In this document: piece after piece, positions 60,206 through 64,000 of the stretch
Layout of the letters: each line of letters starts with the position of its first letter
Position numbering within the stretch: position 1 is the first letter of the stretch
DNA from: Ursus arctos
Taxonomy: Eukaryota; Chordata; Mammalia; Carnivora; Ursidae
Reading direction: 5' to 3'
DNA: 64,000 nucleotides
Assembly: GCF_023065955.2 (NCBI RefSeq)
Contig: NW_026623078.1
Coordinates: 7,636,199-7,700,198, forward strand
Position numbers and translations under genes: made by a program
The notes under the pieces: generated by a model
Databases searched by the model: none
What the model saw: the letters and a program-made list of their open reading frames with translations, nothing else
What the model was told of the DNA's origin: nothing

Positions 60206-61279
60206 AATGTGTCAAGTACATTTTAGGTACGGCAGTGATCTGCCTTCCTTTTAACAGTCATTGCACATGGATGACAATGTCACTTTCAATTTAATCCCAA
60301 ACCAACATCAGTCATACGTTACTCTCCTCAGAGTAGATAAATATTTTGGGGGTGATTCTTTATGTTCTAACATCTATTACCTTTAATATGAGTATTCAGT
60401 TTATAGTTATGTAACGTACAAGGTGAATTTGTGCATAGATATTTGTATCTAAAGTATGTATTTTTCTTCTCCTGTTGCTTATGCCCCTCCATGTTACTAT
60501 AGCACCTGAAATTTGCAGCTCAATCCAGTGTTTACTTACACCCTTTGAAATTTTCATTTATACATTTATTTGCTTCTAAGACCCAGATCACCCTTTGATT
60601 GACATTGCTGCCCTCTTTGATTTTACCCTTTGAGAGCCTTAGTTTTCTCAAGCTTAAGTTTCTCATTACTTCTAGAGGATACCATTTCCTACTTGTGCCT
60701 TTGCTTTTCATTCTTATGTACAGGGCCAGCAAATATTCATGGAACAACTGTTCTGTATAGGGTACATAGGTGCCTTCTAACTGTCTAGCGAGGGAGAGAA
60801 TAATGGAATAGGCAACTACAAGTGAGAGGTGTCATAAGAGAATTTTATGTTAGGCTCCACTGGAACACTGATCCCAGATATAGGCTTCAGAGATGCTTCC
60901 AAACAGTGAAGAGAGTAAGATATGAAGAAAGGCTCAGCCCCTTGATTCCTCTGACCTTACTATTCTGGATTTGTTTGCCTTTTTCCCCAGACAAGGATAT
61001 GGATCTCAGAGCCCCTCTGCAGTGAGGCATTGCCCAGAGTCATGGTAGGGAGTCCAGCTTTCCCATTCTTTAGCTGCCTCAACCTTAAAGATCTTACCAG
61101 TTCCTATTCAAGAGGCCATACAATTTGAGTTTTTTTTAATCACTGTGCATTTCTGTGTGATTCTTATTATATTCTTGGACTTGTCTTATTTTTGAACAGA
61201 TTTTATTATATCCTTAGATCTTTGTTCAGTTTTATCTTTTAAAGTAAGCTCTCTTATTTTGGCCTTATTTTTATCTTTT
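60206..61279. other. Intronic sequence, no recognised element
   Basis: Mixed composition; no splice-bounded open frame. Confidence 0.4.
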
Positions 61280-61420
61280 AAAAATCCTTATAATTTGGGG
61301 TGTGTGGCTGGCTCAGTCAGTAGAGCATGTGACTCTTGATCTCTGGGTTGTAAATTCGAGTCTCATGTTGGGTGGAGAGATTACTTAAAAATAAAATCTC
61401 TTAAAAAATCCTTATATTAT
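61280..61420 (+). mobile_element. Short tRNA-head-only Can-SINE with target duplications
   Basis: Element about 61297-61403: 'gtgtggctggctcagtcagt', 'gtaaattcgagtctcatgtt', 'gattacttaaaaataaaat'. AAAAATCCTTATA flanks it on both sides (61280-61292, 61404-61416). Confidence 0.94.
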
Positions 61421-61872
61421 TTTATAGTTTATATCATCTAGCTTATATTAACTTTATCCTTTTACTTACTGCCATTCAACAGAGTTAATAGAAAATGGCA
61501 GCATAAGAGATAAGCTGTGAAGCTAGTTCACTCCAAACAGACAGGCTTATTGCTTTTCTTGATTCTAATAAGGTCTGAATAATATTCTGTGTGGTACGAG
61601 TACTACCAGTACCAAGTGCTGATCCTTGGGGGTAACTGCCATCCCCAAAGCAGTTAGCCTACAGGAACGTATAGACCATTTAGGATAGGTGGTCACACAG
61701 ATTACACCTCAAGGACATGAGTGAGAAGCTGAACCCCAAAGACAAGGAAATTGACAAAATAGTGGTGCTGCTCATCTCTAAAACAGACAATATGTGAAAT
61801 GTATGTGTATGTTACTTTTTCTAGGGAGAAGACTCTTTATAACCCATTTTCACAATGGTCTTTGGTCGAAAC
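61421..61872. other. Intronic sequence
   Basis: No repeat recognised. Confidence 0.4.
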
Positions 61873-62028
61873 AAAATCAGTAATTGCTGGAGCACTTGGG
61901 CGGCTCAGTCAGTTAAGCATCCAACTCTTCATCTCAGCTCAGGTCTTGATCTCATGGTCTTGAGTTCAAGCCCCACATTGGGTTCCATGCTGGGATGGAG
62001 TCTGCTTAAAAAAAATCAATAATTGTTG
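61873..62028 (+). mobile_element. Short Can-SINE with 17-bp target duplications
   Basis: Element 61890-62011: 'gagcacttgggcggctcagt', 'gatctcatggtcttgagttc', 'catgctgggatggagtctgc', then poly-A. AAAATCAGTAATTGCTG and AAAATCAATAATTGTTG flank it. Confidence 0.94.
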
Positions 62029-62230
62029 CTGTAAGGCCATTGAGGCATATTATAATTATGATCTAAAACTCTTGGTCTCTTTCTGATCAATGAAGTAGCT
62101 CATTTGCATTCCTAGAAGCATGGTTAGGAGAGTGTTGGGATGGAGATGGGGTAGAGTTGGAGTTTTATCTAAAGAAATCTCTCAAATTTTGATACCCAAA
62201 GTTGACTCTGGTAAATTACCAATGTTGCAT
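62029..62230. other. Intronic sequence with weak L1-tail similarity
   Basis: 'tgtatggtaactaacaaaat' near 62233 resembles an L1 3' end, but upstream sequence does not support it. Confidence 0.3.
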
Positions 62231-62580
62231 TGTATGGTAACTAACAAAATTTACATTAAAAAATCCAAAAAACAAAATATAGAAAGAACTCTTAAAATTC
62301 AACAATAAGAAAACCCAATTAAGAGATGGGCCAAAGACTTTAACAGACACCTGATCAGAGAAAATATACAGATGGCAATCCACATCATACGTCATCAGGA
62401 AAATGCAAATTAAAACCACAGTGGGACAACAATGCACACCTATTGGAATGGACAAAACCTAGAACACTGACAACAGGAAAGGTTATGGAGCAACAAGAAC
62501 TCTCATTCATTGCTGGTGGGACTGCAGAATGGTACAGCTGCTGTGGATGCTTTGGTAATTTCTACAAAAGTAAAGATACT

Positions 62581-62802
62581 TGGGGTGCCTAGGTGGCTCA
62601 GTTGGTTGAGCATCAGGCTCTTGATTTCAGCTCAGATCATGATCTCAGGGCCATGAGATTGAGCCCTGTGTCAGGCTCCGCACTCACTGTGGAGTCCCCT
62701 TGTCCCTTCTCCTTCCCCTTCTGCCCCTTCCCCCACTTACACCTCTTCCCTTTCTCTCTCTCAAATAAATAGATAAAATCTTTTTAAAAATAAATAAAAA
62801 TT
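62581..62802 (+). mobile_element. Can-SINE (first of a tandem pair)
   Basis: 'ggggtgcctaggtggctcag', 'aggctcttgatttcagctca', CT-rich middle, A-rich tail 'aaaaataaataaaaat' followed directly by the next SINE. Confidence 0.95.
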
Positions 62803-62968
62803 AGGGGTGCCTGGGTGGCTCAGTCAGCTCAGCATCTGCCTTCAGCTCAGATCATGATCTCAGTGTCCTGGGCTCTCTGCTCAGCAGGGAGTCTGTTTCT
62901 CCCTCTCCCTTTCCCTCTGTGCTGTCTCTCTCTCAAATAAATAAATAAAATCTAATTAATTAATTGAA
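62803..62968 (+). mobile_element. Can-SINE (second of a tandem pair)
   Basis: 'aggggtgcctgggtggctca' head, internal deletion after 'cagtgtcctgggctctctgc', tail 'aataaataaataaaatct'. It landed in the A-rich tail of the first. L1 resumes after 62990. Confidence 0.95.
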
Positions 62969-63712
62969 AAATAAAAACACTCTTACCATACGATCCAGCA
63001 GTTGTGCTCCTTAGTATTTACCCAAAGTAATTAAAAACTTTTATCCACATAACACCTGCCTATAGATGTTTACAGCAGCCTTATTCATAATTGCCAAAAC
63101 TTGAAAACAACCAAGATATCCTTCATAGGTGAGGATGAAGTATACAGTGAACTATACAGTACATGTAGAAAATGGAATATTATTCAACACGAAAAGAAAA
63201 TGAGCTATCAGGGCATAAAAAGACATGGATAAACTTTAAATGCATATGACTAAATAAAAGTAGCCAGTCTGAAAAGGCCACACACTGTATGATTTTAGCT
63301 ATATGGCATCTGGTGAAGACAAAACGAGGGAGACAGTAAAAAGATCAGTGGTTGCCAAGGGTTATGGAAGGGAGGGGAGGGATAACTAAGAGAAGCACAG
63401 AGAATTTGTAGGCAGTGGAAATAATCTGTTTAATACTATAATGATGGATATATAGCACTCATTGTACATTTTTCTAAACCCAGAGAATATACAACACCAC
63501 GAGTGAACTATATTATATTGTAAACTGTAGACTTTGGGCAATTATGATGTGTTAATATGGGTTCATCAATTGTAATAAATGTACCACTCTGTTGGGGGAA
63601 TGCTGATAATGGGGGAAACTATGCATGTGTAGGGGCAGGGCATATATGGAAAATCTCTGTACTATCCCATCAATTTTGCTATGACCTAAAACTGCTTTAA
63701 AAAAAATTTTTT

Positions 63713-64000
63713 TTAGCTAAATGACCATGATGACCATGAAATCATTCTCTGCGATTCAGCAAGATGATAATAGTAACCAACAACCACAACAGTACTATGT
63801 TATGTGCACATGTGTTTGGAGAAGGTGACAAAACAAGGTTCACCATTCACTCTCAATAGCATGAGAGTGTTCTTGCATATTTTCCGTAAGTCTGAAAATA
63901 TTCCAAAATAAAACACTGAAGCAGAGAGGCTATCTTAGGAAGCCACAAAACCTTGTTTCAGAGAGCAAAGAATGTGACTTAAATATAAACATGGAGGCCC
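63713..64000. other. Intronic sequence at the window end
   Basis: No repeat named beyond the L1 tail. Confidence 0.35.

Larger units (their letters stand above)
62255..63712 (+). mobile_element. Sense L1M 3' end, interrupted by two SINEs in tandem
   Basis: ORF2 end ('aagagatgggccaaagactt', 'attgctggtgggactgcaga') and 3' UTR ('gatggatatatagcactcat', 'tttgggcaattatgatgtgt') follow L1MB/L1MC order to an A-rich end at 63712. The two SINEs at 62581-62968 split it. Confidence 0.88.

Noticed and set aside
1897..62968. tRNA genes
   Set aside because: All tRNA-like stretches are Can-SINE heads followed by CT-rich tracts and A-rich tails. None folds as a complete intact tRNA gene by inspection.
1..64000. 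CRISPR arrays, operons, phage or plasmid functions
   Set aside because: Repeats are dispersed mammalian elements. No regular short repeats with unique spacers and no compact gene arrangement exist.

Overview
The window is nuclear DNA of a placental mammal, and the repeat content points to a carnivoran, most likely an arctoid caniform (seal, bear or mustelid). At least 23 tRNA-headed Can-SINE copies are present. Several L1 3' ends carry the carnivoran tail around 'atggtgactaacataat', and the rest is old mammalian repeat (L2, MIR, MLT1/MaLR, Tigger, L1M). There is no bacterial, phage, CRISPR or operon structure. The exact species is inference.

The only convincing coding sequence of the host is one internal exon of SPIDR (9677-9890, + strand), with a polypyrimidine/AG acceptor and a GTGAGT donor. 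SPIDR encodes a scaffold protein of homologous recombination repair. Everything else reads as its two flanking introns, about 9.7 kb upstream and 54 kb downstream. Both run off the window.

Layout. 0.46-3.0 kb: an antisense MaLR provirus with both LTRs, hosting a second LTR and a SINE. 4.1-4.9 kb: L2 with a small L1 insertion. 6.7-7.3 kb: a degenerate minisatellite split by a SINE. 8.5-9.2 kb: ancient L1 and MIR. 9.68 kb: SPIDR exon. 10.7-12.9 kb: old L1, SINEs and L2. 13.3-28.6 kb: a pile of antisense L1s, including a carnivoran L1 with a CpG-rich 5' UTR (16.7-20.7 kb) and a near full-length one (22.8-28.6 kb). 29.0-30.1 kb: antisense L2. 30.9-37.9 kb: an ancient sense L1 broken by SINEs and an MLT1 LTR that itself carries a SINE. 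38.9-42.2 kb: a Tigger/pogo DNA transposon with both ends and two SINEs. 42.2-48.8 kb: mostly intronic sequence with small L2, MIR, L1 and SINE pieces. 48.8-60.2 kb: three antisense L1s, the last with a 5' inversion. 60.2-64.0 kb: intron, SINEs and a sense L1 3' end.

The transposon open reading frames are relics broken by stops and frameshifts. No new biological system was found. The notable points are insertion mechanics: a 51-bp L1 insertion with an 18-bp target duplication, a filler sequence at an L1 deletion joint copied from 1.5 kb away, a twin-primed inversion, three-level nesting, and an antisense bias of L1 in the gene.
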